Positions 62,281-64,000 of a stretch of 64,000 nucleotides of DNA are shown here, piece after piece. Made by a program: the position numbers and the translations under genes. Source of the stretch: Enteractinococcus coprophilus (GTDB taxonomy: Bacteria > Actinomycetota > Actinomycetes > Actinomycetales > Micrococcaceae); contig NZ_VFOU01000003.1 in NCBI RefSeq assembly GCF_006716305.1, positions 124,001 to 188,000 on the forward strand. Direction: 5' to 3'. Every line of letters starts with the position of its first letter. Within the stretch, counting starts at the first letter, position 1. Below the pieces are notes generated by a model. The model made no database searches. It saw only the letters and a list, made by a program, of their open reading frames with translations, and had not been told where the DNA came from.

Positions 62281-62841
62281 TTAGCCTTGGAGAGACTTAT
62301 GGAGAGCAAACCAGCGATGGGTTTGTTTATCTAAAGCCTGAATGATCCACCAGATAGTCACCAAGACAATGACCCAGTTGATGATGGTGCCGAAGAGTAT
62401 CATGCCTGATTGGGCACCGTAATCGGTGGCGAACAACAAACTGTAAGCAGATGAGATCAAAAACAGGATGGCTAGGACCAAGCCCATGAAGCGTGCCCAG
62501 TTGCGATTCGCGCGCAGACCCAGACCAACGATAACAAACAGCACCACATTGATGGCCAGGAGAACGATGGCCATGACCAGCGTTGCAGCAAAGGCTGTAT
62601 CGAGCATCTGAGGGGTCATCGCTTGGTATTCATTGGGCGGTAGATAGGCTTCCAAATAAGCAGCCGGACCTGCAGTCTGCATGGCGACAATGCCAATCAC
62701 TCCCGCGAGCACGTGCAGAATCATAAGCACCCACACGAGGCTCTTGGTCAAGCGAGCGCTGCGCGGTTCGGTACCGATATTGGTCATATCGGTTGGTGAA
62801 TATGGGGTCGTACCGTATTTATTTTCTGGTGTGTCAGTCAT
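62281..62841 (-). CDS. Hypothetical 4-TM membrane protein, paralogue of the neighbour
   Basis: The 186-aa protein (ATG 62841 with GAGGA upstream; an in-frame ATG at 62847 is less well placed) has a polar N-terminus of about 30 residues and four helices, with LRANRNWARFMGLVLAILFL in the third. It shares helix pattern and the NWAR motif with the protein at 61649-62125. It follows the ABC permease gene by 42 bases and may share its operon. Confidence 0.7.
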   Translation of the reverse strand: MTDTPENKYGTTPYSPTDMTNIGTEPRSARLTKSLVWVLMILHVLAGVIGIVAMQTAGPAAYLEAYLPPNEYQAMTPQMLDTAFAATLVMAIVLLAINVVLFVIVGLGLRANRNWARFMGLVLAILFLISSAYSLLFATDYGAQSGMILFGTIINWVIVLVTIWWIIQALDKQTHRWFALHKSLQG

Positions 62842-62883
62842 CAGCATTCCTCTTCATTTCGCAGTACTCCAGGTAGTGGAATA

Positions 62884-64000
62884 CTAGTCATACCGTAGGG
62901 CTTCGATAGGATCTTTGGTTGCGGCTCGTCGTGCTGGTAGCGTCCCCGCCAAAAATGCGATGCCAATAATCACCAGGGCAATAACCAGCAACGCCAGCGG
63001 CTCTATTGCATATAACGTTAGTCCAGGAACTGAATCCAGCGGCCCGTTGATTAGCAAGGCGTTACCAACAACGCCAACCACACTGCCAAGACCTATCCCA
63101 ATAACCGAACCGAGCAAACCGATCACAATAGCTTCGGTTGAAAACAGGGTGAAGACTTTCCCGCTGGTCATCCCTAGCGCCTTGTATAGGCCAATCTGTC
63201 GGGTGCGTTCCTGCACAGAAATCAACAGGGTGTTGACGATGCCAAAGCTTGCTGCCAGCAGTGCGATCAGCGCGAAGCCATTGAATACCCAAGTAATCGC
63301 ATCAATGATTCCGCCAATGAAGCCCATTTGGTCTTCAACGGTCTGGCCGACCATGTCGATCTCTTCAAGATCAGCCTTAATCTGCGCTTCGTTTGTGGCT
63401 AGATCATGGACGGTGGCCATGGCCTGGATATAGGTGAACGGAATGGTCGTGCCGCCGGCGGTGTTATTGATCTCCGCAATCTGCTGGGTCAGCCCAAAGG
63501 ATGGGATCGGAGACGTGCCTGCACCGGTGATCGTTTCTTCAGCCACGCCCACAACGGTGGCCTCGATGGTTTCCGCATTGCCCTCGAGATCTTGGGCCGT
63601 AATGATGACTTCTTGATCGATGACATCGTCTGCGTTGGCGACGTCGTCAATATCAAAAGCTGACAACCAGGAGGTAGGGATAACAAGCTCATAGGCGTCT
63701 TCGGCATTTGAGCCCGGCCCACCCGCAGCATATTCCACCATGCTCTGCTCTGAAGCGAAGCCAGCCGAGGGCACCGTGTATCGTGTGCCATCAGGAGTCT
63801 CGAGGTATTCGATATCAACAAAAATCACCGGATCGACAAATTCGATGTTCTCAATTTGTTCGATTTCCTCGATATCTTCTTCATCCATGGAGGGGATGCC
63901 GAAATCTGAGACGGTCCCTTGAGCATCTGGATCATACTCTTGGGGTTCACCGGCGGTCAGCCCCACGTTGGCGTCCATGGTTTGGGCGGGCATGACCGAC
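62884..64000 (-). CDS. ABC transporter permease (FtsX/MacB type), 5' end outside the window
   Basis: The visible part contains the periplasmic MacB-like domain and three C-terminal helices (LIALLAASFGIVNTLLISVQ, IVIGLLGSVIGIGLGSVVGV, LLVIALVIIGIAFLAG) with the FtsX-type block ERTRQIGLYKALGMTSGKVF and the ending PARRAATKDPIEALRYD. The frame is open through position 64000, and the N-terminal helix expected for the family is absent, so the gene starts beyond the window. An ATG at 63993 is internal. An ATPase partner should lie to the right. Confidence 0.9.
   Translation of the reverse strand, partial: SVMPAQTMDANVGLTAGEPQEYDPDAQGTVSDFGIPSMDEEDIEEIEQIENIEFVDPVIFVDIEYLETPDGTRYTVPSAGFASEQSMVEYAAGGPGSNAEDAYELVIPTSWLSAFDIDDVANADDVIDQEVIITAQDLEGNAETIEATVVGVAEETITGAGTSPIPSFGLTQQIAEINNTAGGTTIPFTYIQAMATVHDLATNEAQIKADLEEIDMVGQTVEDQMGFIGGIIDAITWVFNGFALIALLAASFGIVNTLLISVQERTRQIGLYKALGMTSGKVFTLFSTEAIVIGLLGSVIGIGLGSVVGVVGNALLINGPLDSVPGLTLYAIEPLALLVIALVIIGIAFLAGTLPARRAATKDPIEALRYD

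Overview
The window is a contiguous piece of an actinobacterial chromosome, most likely a member of the Micrococcales and probably Micrococcaceae (inference from gene content and order; no database search was possible). Supporting markers are a WhiB2-type regulator, mycothiol S-conjugate amidase (mca), the actinobacteria-restricted DUF3499, DUF5719, TIGR03089, DUF4245 and DUF4307 proteins, a Rv1086-like Z-prenyl synthase, and the neighbourhoods purK-purE-LCP-manA and eno-ftsB-DUF501-ppx. Most of the window is housekeeping chromosome with dense, convergent or divergent short operons and many GTG/TTG starts.

Layout. 0.1-2 kb: SpoIIM-like and RDD membrane proteins, divergent. 2.3-4.4 kb: a DUF222/HNH protein of the 13E12 repeat type. 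4.5-13.6 kb: ahcY, DUF3499, a metallopeptidase-like protein, DUF5719, a giant GT2 membrane glycosyltransferase, whiB, TIGR03089. 13.6-19 kb: gtrA, purK, purE, an LCP cell-wall ligase and manA. 19-25.4 kb: glpX, DUF4245, beta-carbonic anhydrase, fumC, an FAD monooxygenase and a lone prepilin peptidase. 25.4-34.2 kb: Z-prenyl synthase, mca, DUF4307, greA, a GPP34-like protein, ilvA, AI-2E exporter, Bax-inhibitor-1 protein, a lone GroES. 34.2-39.7 kb is the most accessory part: hydroxyacyl-CoA dehydrogenase, thioesterase, a decayed class C sortase, an acyl-CoA dehydrogenase-like protein, a small HTH protein, and an IS481-family element sitting against the 3' end of a tRNA-Leu(UAA). 39.7-47.8 kb: NDH-2, a subtilisin-like protease, a fused DUF501-Ppx protein, FtsB, enolase, cardiolipin synthase. 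47.8-55.2 kb: YiaA-like protein, MazG, and a tightly overlapping nucleoside-salvage and sugar-nucleotide run (add, dedA, deoA, cdd, M20 amidohydrolase, manC). 55.4-58.9 kb: sdhCDAB. 59-64 kb: a BCCT transporter, GNAT, two related 4-TM proteins, and an ABC permease cut by the window end.

How the genes fit together. manA and manC supply mannose-6-P and GDP-mannose, which the GT2, GtrA and LCP proteins plausibly use for envelope polymers. sdhCDAB, fumC, eno, glpX and NDH-2 are central carbon and respiratory functions. add, deoA and cdd form a purine/pyrimidine nucleoside salvage run, and mca is mycothiol-dependent detoxification.

The most interesting observations are: the IS481 insertion that duplicated 16 bp of tRNA-Leu, left the tRNA intact but moved its likely terminator 1.46 kb away; the tRNA itself, which carries a UAA (Leu) anticodon but only a 5-nt variable loop; the in-frame DUF501-Ppx fusion; a terminator-like hairpin in the greA leader; the sortase pseudogene whose lost frame is still readable; and several perfect palindromes in promoter regions. 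I did not find a convincing new multi-gene system (no CRISPR, no defence island, no biosynthetic cluster).
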